From Collinsella sp. (GTDB taxonomy: Bacteria > Actinomycetota > Coriobacteriia > Coriobacteriales > Coriobacteriaceae), in NCBI GenBank assembly GCA_018380195.1, contig JAGZUC010000008.1, forward strand, positions 11,842-75,841: a stretch of DNA of 64,000 nucleotides. The letters are read 5' to 3'. Within the stretch, counting starts at the first letter, position 1; each line of letters opens with the position of its first letter. Below are positions 42,262 to 50,672 of the stretch, piece after piece. The translations under genes and the position numbers were made by a program. The notes under the pieces are model-generated. The model made no database searches and was not told where the DNA came from. It worked only from the letters and a program-made list of their open reading frames with translations.

Positions 42262-42401
42262 GGGTGCCTTCCTAAAAATTAGTTTGGGCACACTTTGCCA
42301 TAAACCACACTTGACCGCAAACAAATCCATCAACAAGGCAATTCATGACCGTTCGGCGGCGAAAAAGTACCGATTACGGCAACAAACAATTCGTTAGGTA
42401 T

Positions 42402-42450
42402 GCCAATCAAAAAGTGTGATAGAACATTACTAACAAACTTTTTGTTTGGC
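42402..42450. promoter_or_regulatory. Inverted repeat upstream of ygeX, candidate operator
   Basis: GCCAATCAAAAAGTG (42402-42416) and AACTTTTTGTTTGGC (42436-42450) match as an inverted repeat at 13 of 15 positions. Located 89 bp before ygeX in the AT-rich divergent region 42262-42538, which contains no gene. Confidence 0.5.
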
Positions 42451-42538
42451 ATCCACATAAAAGTTCAGCCGTGTGAATGGGATCGGGCTGAAACGCGTAT
42501 GCGGGGGCCGGCAAGAGAGAACTTAAGGAGTTCACCGT

Positions 42539-43753
42539 ATGGCCGATAAGATCCAGTGGGCGAGCAACACGATGCCCAAGAGCGATGACAAGCACTTGGG
42601 AATCATGAGTCTCGACCACGTGAAGAAGGCCCGCGCCTTCCACCAGTCGTTCCCCCAGTACACCGTCACTCCGCTTGCCCGCCTGGACGGCCAGGCCGCG
42701 CGCCTGGGCCTGTCCAACCTGTGCGTTAAAGACGAGAGCTATCGCTTTGGCCTCAACGCCTTTAAGGTCCTGGGCGGCTCGTTTGCCATGGCCAACTACA
42801 TTGCCGACGAGACCGGCAAGGACGTTGCCGAGTGCACCTTCGATTACCTGACCTCCGATCAGCTTGCCAAGGACTTTGGCCAGGCCACCTTCTTTACCGC
42901 CACCGATGGCAACCATGGCCGCGGCGTGGCATGGGCTGCCAACAAGCTGGGCCAGAAGGCTGTCGTGCACATGCCCAAGGGTTCCACCAAGCCCCGCTTC
43001 GATAACATCGCCGCCGAGGGCGCAACGGTGACCATCGAAGAGGTCAACTACGACGAGTGCGTGCGCATGGCTGCCGCCGAGGCCGACGCCTGCGAGCGTG
43101 GCGTCATCGTTCAGGACACCGCCTGGGAGGGCTACGAGAAGATCCCGTCCTGGATCATGGAGGGTTACGGCACCATGGCTTCCGAGGCTGCCGAGCAGCT
43201 GCGCGAGATGGCCATCAACCGCCCGACGCACGTGTTTGTCCAGGCTGGCGTGGGTTCGCTCGCCGGCGCCGTGGTGGGCTACTTCACCAACCTGTATCCC
43301 GATAACCCGCCCACCTTCGTCGTGGTTGAGTGCGCGCCTGCTGCCTGCCTGTACAAGGGCGCTGCCGCCGGCGACGGCGATCCGCGCATCGTGGACGGTG
43401 ACATGCCCTCCATCATGGCCGGTCTGTGCTGCGGCGAGCCCAACATTCTGGGCTGGGATATCCTGCGCAACCACGCCACCGCCTTCGTGTCCTGCCCCGA
43501 CTGGGTCACCGCTCGCGGCATGCGCACCCTGGGCGCTCCCGAGAAGGGCGACCCGCGCGTCATCTCCGGCGAGTCCGGCGCTGTGACCACCGGCCTGGTC
43601 GAGACCCTCATGCTCGATCCCGAGTACGCCGAGCTCAAGGAACTCATCGGCCTGGACAAGACGAGCTCCGTGCTCTGCTTCTCCACGGAAGGTGACACGG
43701 ACCCGGATCAGTACCGTCGCATCGTCTGGGAGGGCGAGTATCCGACCTGCTAG
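42539..43753 (+). CDS. ygeX: Diaminopropionate ammonia-lyase
   Basis: 404 aa, ATG 42539 behind TTAAGGAG. Fold type II PLP enzyme: RFGLNAFKVLGGSFA with the PLP lysine at K76, TDGNHGRGVAWAA, and VQAGVGSLAGAV as the phosphate-binding glycine loop. It eliminates ammonia twice from 2,3-diaminopropionate to give pyruvate through 2-aminoacrylate. In the purine pathway 2,3-diaminopropionate carries the former purine carbons and nitrogens. Followed by giant palindrome copy B. Confidence 0.95.
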   Translation: MADKIQWASNTMPKSDDKHLGIMSLDHVKKARAFHQSFPQYTVTPLARLDGQAARLGLSNLCVKDESYRFGLNAFKVLGGSFAMANYIADETGKDVAECTFDYLTSDQLAKDFGQATFFTATDGNHGRGVAWAANKLGQKAVVHMPKGSTKPRFDNIAAEGATVTIEEVNYDECVRMAAAEADACERGVIVQDTAWEGYEKIPSWIMEGYGTMASEAAEQLREMAINRPTHVFVQAGVGSLAGAVVGYFTNLYPDNPPTFVVVECAPAACLYKGAAAGDGDPRIVDGDMPSIMAGLCCGEPNILGWDILRNHATAFVSCPDWVTARGMRTLGAPEKGDPRVISGESGAVTTGLVETLMLDPEYAELKELIGLDKTSSVLCFSTEGDTDPDQYRRIVWEGEYPTC

Positions 43754-43766
43754 CAGACTGACCTGT

Positions 43767-43887
43767 CCGGAGGCAGCCGGAGGACTTTACTCCCTGCTCG
43801 GACAGTCCTGCTCGCACGGAGAGCACATTAAGTGCTCTCCGGCTCGTGCGGAACTCGCGACGGAGCAAAGTCCTCCGTCCGCCTCCT
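43767..43887. repeat. Giant palindromic element, copy B
   Basis: Arms near 43769-43793 and 43863-43887 are a 25-bp inverted repeat with three mismatches (for example GGAGGACTTTACTCC against GGAGCAAAGTCCTCC). They enclose a 67-nt core (43794-43860) that is, inverted, about 90% identical to 7430-7496 and has the same GGAGAGCAC/GTGCTCTCC hairpin. The arms bear no resemblance to those of copy A. Confidence 0.88.
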
Positions 43888-43990
43888 ACGTTTACTTGCT
43901 TGCCGGGTACTCGACCTCACGCTGCTTGGCACAAGTGATCTATCTGAAATATCTACCTGTAGGTAAACCCTTGTAGAAAGGTTGACTGTT

Positions 43991-45376
43991 ATGACTAAGG
44001 AACTCGATTTCGAGGCAATTAAAAACGCTGCTGAGTCCCATCGTGCTGATATGACCCGCTTCCTGCGCGCTATGATCTCCCACCCCTCTGAGTCTTGCGA
44101 GGAGGGTGAGGTTGTTGCCTGCATTAAGGCCGAGATGGAGAGCCTCGGCTATGACGAGGTCAAGGTCGACGGCCTGGGCAACGTTATGGGCTTTATGGGC
44201 GAGGGCGACAAGATCATCGCCATCGACTCCCACATCGACACCGTCGGCATCGGCAACATCGAGAACTGGGACGCCGATCCCTATGAGGGCTACGAGACCG
44301 ACGAGATCATCTACGGCCGCGGCGGCTCCGACCAGGAGGGCGGCATGGCTTCTGCTACCTACGCTGCCAAGATGATGAAGGACATGGGCCTCATCCCCGA
44401 GGGCTACAAGATCATGGTCGTCGGCACCGTCCAGGAAGAGGACTGCGACGGCATGTGCTGGCAGTACATCTACAACAAGGACGGCATTAAGCCCGAGTTC
44501 GTCATTTCCACCGAGCCCACCGACGGCGGCATCTACCGCGGTCACCGCGGCCGCATGGAGATCCGCGTCGACGTTCACGGCACCTCCTGCCACGGCTCCG
44601 CTCCCGACCGCGGCGACAACGCCATCTACAAGATGGCCGACATCATCGCCGACGTCCGCGCCCTCAACAACAACGGCTGCGACGAGTCGACCGACATCAA
44701 GGGTCTCGTCAAGATGCTCGACCCCAAGTACAATCCCGAGCACTTCGAGGATGCTCGCTTCCTGGGTCGCGGCACCTGCACCGTCAGCCAGATCTTCTAC
44801 ACCAGCCCCAGCCGCTGCGCCGTGGCTGATTCCTGCGCCATCTCCATCGACCGTCGCATGACCGCCGGCGAGACCTGGGAGTCCTGCCTGGACGAGATTC
44901 GCAACCTGCCGGCCGCCAAGAAGTACGGCGACGACGTGAAGGTCTCCATGTACATGTACGACCGTCCGTCCTGGACCGGCGAGGTCTACGAGACCGAGGC
45001 TTACTTCCCCACGTGGATCAACAAGGAGACCGCTCCGCACGTCAAGGCCCTCGTCGACGCCCACAAGGCCATGTTCGGTGACGAGCGCATCGGCTGCGAG
45101 CCCAGCATGGACAAGCGCACCGGTCGTCCGCTGTGCGACAAGTGGACCTTCTCCACGAACTGCGTCTCCATCCAGGGCCGCTATGGCATCCCCTGCGTGG
45201 GCTTTGGCCCGGGTGCCGAGTCTCAGGCTCACGCTCCCAACGAGGTCACCTACAAGGACGACCTGGTCACCGCTGCCGCCATGTACGTGGCTGCCCTGAA
45301 CCTCTACGATCCGAGCCAGGCCGATGGCGACGCCACCGTGTTCCGCGCCGGTCTGACCAACAACAAGATCGACTAG
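43991..45376 (+). CDS. ygeY: YgeY family M20-type hydrolase
   Basis: 461 aa, ATG 43991 after AGAAAGG. Zn-dependent M20 peptidase family: IIAIDSHIDTVG (first metal histidine and aspartate), GRGGSDQEGGMA, VQEEDCDG (catalytic and metal glutamates), STEPTDGGIYRGHRGR, and a lid/dimerisation domain starting with HGTSCHGSAPDRG. Known as a selenium-metabolism hydrolase by its gene context; in the purine pathway it probably cleaves an amide of a ureido or diaminopropionate intermediate. Confidence 0.93.
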   Translation: MTKELDFEAIKNAAESHRADMTRFLRAMISHPSESCEEGEVVACIKAEMESLGYDEVKVDGLGNVMGFMGEGDKIIAIDSHIDTVGIGNIENWDADPYEGYETDEIIYGRGGSDQEGGMASATYAAKMMKDMGLIPEGYKIMVVGTVQEEDCDGMCWQYIYNKDGIKPEFVISTEPTDGGIYRGHRGRMEIRVDVHGTSCHGSAPDRGDNAIYKMADIIADVRALNNNGCDESTDIKGLVKMLDPKYNPEHFEDARFLGRGTCTVSQIFYTSPSRCAVADSCAISIDRRMTAGETWESCLDEIRNLPAAKKYGDDVKVSMYMYDRPSWTGEVYETEAYFPTWINKETAPHVKALVDAHKAMFGDERIGCEPSMDKRTGRPLCDKWTFSTNCVSIQGRYGIPCVGFGPGAESQAHAPNEVTYKDDLVTAAAMYVAALNLYDPSQADGDATVFRAGLTNNKID

Positions 45377-45398
45377 TCCCATTCCTCGATTTTGTTGA

Positions 45399-45423
45399 GC
45401 CGGGGGCCGCTTGTGTCCCCGGC
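45399..45423 (+). terminator. Hairpin after ygeY
   Basis: GCCGGGG (45399-45405) with CCCCGGC (45417-45423). No T-run, so perhaps a stability element. The remaining 45424-45578 shows nothing else. Confidence 0.4.
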
Positions 45424-45578
45424 ACCCCCTGTTGACTTGGGGCCCGCGGTCGTTATCTCCCATGCTTCCTCAACGGTGGCGGGTCCTCGTCATGGTGCTC
45501 TGCATGTTCTAGCCACACGCGCATGCCGGAGCACATCTACTCATTGCGATCGTTTCATCTTTTCGAAAGGACATTTCC

Positions 45579-46781
45579 ATGGACGCTAAGTTTACCGAAC
45601 TCGTCGAGCAGCTGAACGGCCTCGATTTTAAGGGTATGTACGGCAGCGACTTCCTGCACACCTGGGACAAGACCACCGATGAGCTCAAGGCTCTCTACAT
45701 CGTCGCTGACGCCCTGCGCGAGCTGCGTGAGAACAACGTTTCGTCCAAGATCTTCGACTCGGGCCTGGCCGTCTCCCTGTTCCGCGACAACTCCACCCGT
45801 ACGCGCTTCTCCTTCTCTAAGGCCGCCAACCTGCTCGGCCTTGAGCTGCAGGACCTGGACGAGAAGAAGTCCCAGATCGCTCACGGCGAGACCGTCCGCG
45901 AGACCGCTACCATGATCTCCTTTATGGCCGACGTCATCGGCATCCGCGACGACATGTACATCGGCAAGGGCGATGCCTACATGGCCGAGGTCTCCGAGTC
46001 CGTGCAGCAGGCCTACGAGGACGGCGTTCTGGATCACCGTCCCACGCTCATCTCTCTGCAGTCCGATTCCGACCACCCCACGCAGTCCTCTGCCGACATG
46101 CTCTACCTCATCAGCGAGTTTGGCGGCCTCGAGAACCTCAAGGGCAAGAAGGTTGCCGTCACTTGGGCCTATTCGCCCTCTTACGGCAAGCCGCTGTCCT
46201 GCCCGCAGTCGCTGATCAGCCTGCTGCCCCGCTTTGGCATGGACGTCACCCTGGCCCACCCCGAGGGCTACGACCTCATGCCCGAGGTCGTCGAGCGCGC
46301 CAAGGGCTATGCCGCCGAGTCCGGCACCACCTTTAAGCAGGTCAACACCATGGCCGAAGCCTTCGAGGGCGCCGACATCGTGATCCCCAAGAGCTGGGCT
46401 CCGTTTGCCGCCATGGAGAAGCGCACCAACCTGTACGCCGAGGGCGACGACGCCGGCATCGCAGCGCTCGAGAAGGAGCTGCTCGCCCAGAACGCCACCC
46501 ATCAGGACTGGTGCTCCACGACCGAGCTCATGGAGAAGACTGCCAACGGCCAGGACACCATCTTTATGCACCCGCTGCCCGCCGACATCTCCGGTGTTTC
46601 CTGTGAGCACGGCGAGGTTAACGCCGACGTCTTCGACATGCACCGCGTGGGCATGTACAAGGAGGCCAGCTACAAGCCGTACGCCATCGCTGCCATGATG
46701 TTCCTGCAGAAGGTTGCCGATCCCGCCGCTACCCTCAAGGCCCTCGACGAGCGCAACACCGCCCGTTGGCTCCAGGCCTAA
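45579..46781 (+). CDS. ygeW: Knotted carbamoyltransferase YgeW
   Basis: 400 aa, ATG 45579 with CGAAAGGAC upstream. Aspartate/ornithine carbamoyltransferase fold: carbamoyl-phosphate loop DNSTRTRFSF, HPTQSSADMLYL, and C-terminal HPLPADISGVSC. YgeW-type enzymes catalyse phosphorolysis or synthesis of a ureido compound, linking purine breakdown to carbamoyl phosphate and hence ATP by carbamate kinase (not in this window). Length and motifs match the YgeW group rather than ATCase or OTCase. Confidence 0.94.
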   Translation: MDAKFTELVEQLNGLDFKGMYGSDFLHTWDKTTDELKALYIVADALRELRENNVSSKIFDSGLAVSLFRDNSTRTRFSFSKAANLLGLELQDLDEKKSQIAHGETVRETATMISFMADVIGIRDDMYIGKGDAYMAEVSESVQQAYEDGVLDHRPTLISLQSDSDHPTQSSADMLYLISEFGGLENLKGKKVAVTWAYSPSYGKPLSCPQSLISLLPRFGMDVTLAHPEGYDLMPEVVERAKGYAAESGTTFKQVNTMAEAFEGADIVIPKSWAPFAAMEKRTNLYAEGDDAGIAALEKELLAQNATHQDWCSTTELMEKTANGQDTIFMHPLPADISGVSCEHGEVNADVFDMHRVGMYKEASYKPYAIAAMMFLQKVADPAATLKALDERNTARWLQA

Positions 46782-46804
46782 AGCCGGGTTGAGGTAAGCC
46801 ATGT

Positions 46805-46843
46805 AAAGGGGGCGCTCTGCCAACCGGCGGGGTGCCCTTTTTT
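46805..46843 (+). terminator. Rho-independent terminator after ygeW
   Basis: AAAGGG-GCGCTC (46805-46817) pairs with GGGGTGC-CCTTT, ending in TTTTTT at 46838-46843. Confidence 0.85.
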
Positions 46844-46930
46844 GCATCGCGGGCGTGCGGGATAAGCGCTTTCGATGTGGATGCCCGCGGCGCGAGTTAT
46901 GGGTACGATGGTTTCGGGGGAGGTATCACC

Positions 46931-47545
46931 ATGAGACTTGGATGCGTCATTATGGCTTCGGGCGAGGGCAAGCGGTTTGGCTCTAACAAGATGCTTGCCG
47001 ATATCTATGGCGAGCCGCTGATTGCCCGGGCCATCGATTCGGTTCCCCGGGGCTTTGACGTCGTGGTTTCGACGCGTTGGCCCGAGGTCGCTCAGATTTG
47101 CGAGGACAAGCATTGCCCGTGCGTTCTGCACGATGGCGAGCTGCGCAGCGAAAGCGTCCGTGCGGGCCTTTCGTGGGGAGTCGAACGCAACTGGAAAGGT
47201 TGCCTCTTTTTGCCGGGCGACCAGCCGCTTGTGAGCACGGACTCTTTTGAGGCCATGGTTCGCGCGTTTGACGAGCGTGGCCGCAAACATCCGGTGCGCT
47301 TGGCGTGCAACGGTGAGCCTTCGAGCCCGGTGCTCTTTCCGGCGGAACTATTCGATGCACTCATGCGTCTTGAGGGCAAGGACGGCGGGGGCTCGATTCT
47401 CAAGGACCGTACCGACGTGGTGCTGGTCGAGGCGCGTGCCTACGAGCTGTGGGATGTCGATACCGCAGAGGGACAGCAACGCATAACGGAGCATATCGCC
47501 GCCTGCTCGTATTTTGATCGCGTGGCCAACTGCATCAATCAATAA
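46931..47545 (+). CDS. mocA: Molybdenum cofactor cytidylyltransferase-like NTP transferase
   Basis: 204 aa, ATG 46931 with GGGGGAGG upstream. MobA/MocA fold: IMASGEGKRFGSNKMLADI as the nucleotide-binding loop and FLPGDQPLVSTDSFEAM with the catalytic aspartate. Attaches CMP to molybdopterin to make MCD, the cofactor form used by xanthine dehydrogenase family enzymes, here xdh at 27509. Start and length fit MocA. Confidence 0.9.
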   Translation: MRLGCVIMASGEGKRFGSNKMLADIYGEPLIARAIDSVPRGFDVVVSTRWPEVAQICEDKHCPCVLHDGELRSESVRAGLSWGVERNWKGCLFLPGDQPLVSTDSFEAMVRAFDERGRKHPVRLACNGEPSSPVLFPAELFDALMRLEGKDGGGSILKDRTDVVLVEARAYELWDVDTAEGQQRITEHIAACSYFDRVANCINQ

Positions 47546-47554
47546 GGAGCAATT

Positions 47555-48922
47555 ATGATCATCATCAAAAACGGCGCGCTCGTGACGCCCCAGGGGCTTC
47601 GCCGCGCCGATCTTGCCATGGAGGGCGATAAGATTGTGCGGATTGCCGCGGCAATCGAGCCGGGCGAGGGCGATACCGTCCAGGACGCCACCGACTGTTG
47701 GGTGTTCCCCGGCTTTATCGACGGCCACACGCACATGCAGTGCTGGACTGGCATGGATTGGACGGCCGATAGCTTTGAGACCGGTACGCGTGCGGCTGCC
47801 TGCGGCGGTACGACGACCATCGTGGACTACGCGACGGCCGATCGCGGCGTGACCATGCCCGATGCCTTGGCCGAGTGGCATCGCCGCGCCGACGGAACCT
47901 GCACGGCCAACTACGCGTTTCATATGGCACTCGCCGAGTGGAATGAACGCAACCGCGCCGATCTTTCGGCCATGCGCGAGGCGGGCGTGTCGTCGTTTAA
48001 GACCTACTTTGCCTATGACCACCTGCGCCTGGACGACGCCGAGACGCTCGAGGTGCTCGAGGAGCTCAAGCGTATTGGCGGCATACTGTGCGTGCATTGC
48101 GAGAACGGTACGCTGGTGAATGAGCTGCAGAAGCGCGTGTACGAGCAGGGGATTCATGGGCCCGAGGGGCATGCGCTCAGCCGCCCGGACGTGTGTGAGG
48201 CCGAAGCCGTGAGCCGCCTGCTGTATCTGGCGCACCTGGCCGGCGACGCCCCAGTCAACGTGGTGCACCTTTCGACCAAGTTGGGGCTCGGGGCCATTCG
48301 TGCTGCCAAAGCGCGCGGGCAGAAGAATATCTATGTCGAGACCTGCCCCCAATATCTGATGCTTGACGACACCTGCTATCTGGAGCAGGGCGAGGACGGC
48401 TTTGCGGGCGTCAAGTACGTGATGAGCCCGCCGCTGCGCCATGCCGGTGACCGTGCGGCACTGCGCGAGGCGCTTGTGGCCGGCGAGATCGATACGATTG
48501 CGACCGATCATTGCAGCTTTAACCTGCACGGGCAAAAGGACCGCGGGCGCGACGATTTCCGCGCGATTCCCAACGGCGGGCCCGGCGTGGAGCATCGTCC
48601 CGTCGCGATTGCCACGAGCTTTGAGGGACAGCTGGGACCCGAGGACCTCTGCCGCTTGATGAGTGAGAACCCGGCGCGCGTCTTTGGCATGTATCCGCGC
48701 AAGGGCTGTCTTGCCGAGGGTGCCGATGCCGACGTGTGCGTGTGGGATCCAAAGGCGCGCTGGACCATTAGCGCGGCGACGCAGCATCAGGCCGTGGACT
48801 ACACGCCGCTCGAGGGCTTTGAGGCGCATGGCCGCGCCAAGGCCGTGTTTGTGAACGGCGTGCTGGCGGCACGCGATGGCGAGCCCACCGGAGCCCAGCC
48901 CGGCCGCTACGTGCCCCGCTAG
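47555..48922 (+). CDS. hydA: Dihydropyrimidinase/hydantoinase family amidohydrolase
   Basis: 455 aa, ATG 47555 after AAGGAGC. Cyclic amidohydrolase: DGHTHMQCW (metal HxH), VSSFKTYFAYD with the probable carboxylated lysine, VHCENG, NVVHLSTK and IATDHCSF for the other metal ligands. Opens a cyclic ureide such as hydantoin or dihydropyrimidine; in purine clusters (HyuA/HydA) it acts on an intermediate after pyrimidine-ring opening. It ends just before a palindrome that separates it from convergent yqeC. Confidence 0.92.
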   Translation: MIIIKNGALVTPQGLRRADLAMEGDKIVRIAAAIEPGEGDTVQDATDCWVFPGFIDGHTHMQCWTGMDWTADSFETGTRAAACGGTTTIVDYATADRGVTMPDALAEWHRRADGTCTANYAFHMALAEWNERNRADLSAMREAGVSSFKTYFAYDHLRLDDAETLEVLEELKRIGGILCVHCENGTLVNELQKRVYEQGIHGPEGHALSRPDVCEAEAVSRLLYLAHLAGDAPVNVVHLSTKLGLGAIRAAKARGQKNIYVETCPQYLMLDDTCYLEQGEDGFAGVKYVMSPPLRHAGDRAALREALVAGEIDTIATDHCSFNLHGQKDRGRDDFRAIPNGGPGVEHRPVAIATSFEGQLGPEDLCRLMSENPARVFGMYPRKGCLAEGADADVCVWDPKARWTISAATQHQAVDYTPLEGFEAHGRAKAVFVNGVLAARDGEPTGAQPGRYVPR

Positions 48923-48942
48923 CAGCAAAGATGCCGTGTCCC

Positions 48943-49021
48943 CTCCTCAGTTGCGGTGAAATACGGACTGTTTGCGGCCGTCGGGCGGCCAAACAGTCCG
49001 TATTTCACCGCAACTGAGGAG
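48943..49021. repeat. GTTGCGGTGAAATACGGA palindrome, copy 1
   Basis: CTCCTCAG plus GTTGCGGTGAAATACGGA and CTGTTTG (48943-48974) pairs with 48990-49021. Nearly perfect; two extra bases in the left arm. Shared arm sequence with 51735-51799. It forms a convergent-end hairpin between hydA (+) and yqeC (-) and could terminate both. Confidence 0.88.
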
Positions 49022-49031
49022 ATGGGGCCGG

Positions 49032-49766
49032 CTACTTGAGGCTGCTGGCGACGACGGGGCGGTCGAGAGCTGCCTCGAAGCGGTCGGCCATCGTGGGGTC
49101 GCTGAGCGTGTCGACTTGGTTGAGCATGACGCGTGCGGTGCTGAGTTTCAGCGCCTGCATCTCGGCATTGAGCACCATGGCGACGCGCTCGGGTGTGGCG
49201 ATGTCGGTAGGCTCGCAGCCGCAACGCTCGCAAAAGAGCTCGGGGCGGTGGACGGCTTCGTTGATGGGCTTGCCGAGCCCTGAGGCGCCGGCGATCCAGA
49301 CGATGTTGGCCGTGCCAGAGGGAATCACCGGCTCCCAGGCGGCGTGGGCCTTGAGCGGGAGCCGCTTGCTGCCGTCCGCCTCGGCCAGGACGTAGTCAAA
49401 GCGCTGCGCCAGCTGGTCGAGCGGCTCGGCAGGGGAGGAGAGCTTGCCTGTCTCCGGGTCCAAAACGCCCGCCTGGCAGATACTTCCGCGGCTCATGCCC
49501 GCGCATGCCTCGCAGGTACAGCCGGGAACATGCAGGGTCCCCGGCTTCCAAGGCGCGGCGTTCAGGCGACGGCTCGACCCGTCCCATGGCACGCCGGCGA
49601 CGGGAAACATGTGCGTGGTGGTACAGAGAAGCACCCTGCCGCCGGCGCGCATGAGCTCGAGACCCAGCGTCTTCAGCAACGTCGACTTGCCGCCGCTGCC
49701 GATAATCGCGGTAATGCCCGGCTCGATCCTGAGCGCCGAGGCAAGATTGCCGCTAACCGTTTCCAT
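49032..49766 (-). CDS. yqeC: Selenium cofactor biosynthesis protein YqeC
   Basis: 244 aa. P-loop IIGSGGKSTLLKTLG (about residues 20-34), followed by LLCTTTHMFP and a DYVLAEADGSKRLPLKAH segment typical of YqeC proteins. Needed, with YqeB, for maturation of selenium-dependent molybdenum hydroxylases; molecular activity is unproven. Contains a CTCEACAG cysteine pair. Divergent from yqeB over about 100 bp. Confidence 0.9.
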   Translation of the reverse strand: METVSGNLASALRIEPGITAIIGSGGKSTLLKTLGLELMRAGGRVLLCTTTHMFPVAGVPWDGSSRRLNAAPWKPGTLHVPGCTCEACAGMSRGSICQAGVLDPETGKLSSPAEPLDQLAQRFDYVLAEADGSKRLPLKAHAAWEPVIPSGTANIVWIAGASGLGKPINEAVHRPELFCERCGCEPTDIATPERVAMVLNAEMQALKLSTARVMLNQVDTLSDPTMADRFEAALDRPVVASSLK

Positions 49767-49779
49767 CTGTTCACCGCCG

Positions 49780-49785
49780 TATAAT
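49780..49785 (+). promoter_or_regulatory. Divergent promoter region yqeC/yqeB
   Basis: TATAAT at 49780-49785 with AT-rich flanks (TGATAATAAATAATCATC) in the 102-bp divergent gap; a complementary TATTAT could serve yqeC. A short AGCGG/CCGCT-TTT hairpin lies at 49813-49830 before yqeB, resembling a weak attenuator. Confidence 0.45.
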
Positions 49786-49868
49786 ACTGTGATAATAAAT
49801 AATCATCAGAGTAGCGGTCGAGCCGCTTTTGCTCTGCTCAAACCGTAGCACAGGGAGGTGCCCCGGGA

Positions 49869-50663
49869 ATGCTCGTTTATGTTCGCGGCGCCGGCGATAT
49901 CGCCACGGGTGTCGCCGCTCGCTTGGTGCGCGCCGGCGTGTCGGTCGTTATGGCCGATATCGCGGTTCCCACGTGCATCCGCCGCACAATCAGTTTTTGC
50001 GAGGCTATTCGCCTGGGCGAGGTCCAGGTCGAGGGCATTCGCGCTCGCTTGGCGCAGACGCCGGCAGAGGCGCTCGAGATTACCCAAGCGGGGGATGTTG
50101 CCGTCGTGGTGGACCCTCAGGCCAAGATGCTCGATGAGCTTAAACCCGCAGCTGTGGTCGACGCGATTTTGGCCAAGCGCAACCTGGGCACCACGCGCGA
50201 CATGGCGCCTACCGTCATCGCCGTGGGGCCGGGCTTTACCGCGCCGGTCGATTGCGACGCCGTGGTCGAGACCATGCGCGGGCATTTTTTGGGCCGCGTC
50301 ATTACCCAGGGCTCGCCCCAGCCCAACACGGGCGTGCCGGGCGTGATCGCCGGCTATGGCAAGGAGCGCGTTATCCACAGCCCCGCCGCCGGCGTGTTTC
50401 GGTCCGACCGCGCAATCGGCGACATCGTGAGCGCCGGAGACGTGATTGGCTACGCGGACGATACGCCCATGTGCACGCAGATCGATGGCTGCCTGCGCGG
50501 GCTTTTGGCGAACGGCGTGCAGGTGACTGAGGGCTTTAAATGCGCCGATGTCGATCCGCGTGGCGATGCCAGCTATATCAACTACATTTCGGACAAGGCG
50601 ACGTCGGTCGGCGGCGGCGTGCTCGAGGCACTCGCTATGCTCACCGATATCTTTAGAGGATAG
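49869..50663 (+). CDS. yqeB: EF2563/YqeB selenium-dependent molybdenum hydroxylase system protein
   Basis: 264 aa, ATG 49869 behind GGGAGGTG. N-terminal Rossmann-like loop VYVRGAGDIATGVAARLVRA, DVAVVVDPQAKMLDELKP, and C-terminal SPAAGVFRSDRAIGDIV barrel-like region. The family occurs almost only with selenium-dependent molybdenum hydroxylases and is needed for their labile selenium. Ends 9 bp before the xdhC-like gene, clearly one operon. Confidence 0.92.
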   Translation: MLVYVRGAGDIATGVAARLVRAGVSVVMADIAVPTCIRRTISFCEAIRLGEVQVEGIRARLAQTPAEALEITQAGDVAVVVDPQAKMLDELKPAAVVDAILAKRNLGTTRDMAPTVIAVGPGFTAPVDCDAVVETMRGHFLGRVITQGSPQPNTGVPGVIAGYGKERVIHSPAAGVFRSDRAIGDIVSAGDVIGYADDTPMCTQIDGCLRGLLANGVQVTEGFKCADVDPRGDASYINYISDKATSVGGGVLEALAMLTDIFRG

Positions 50664-50672
50664 AAGGCGGCA

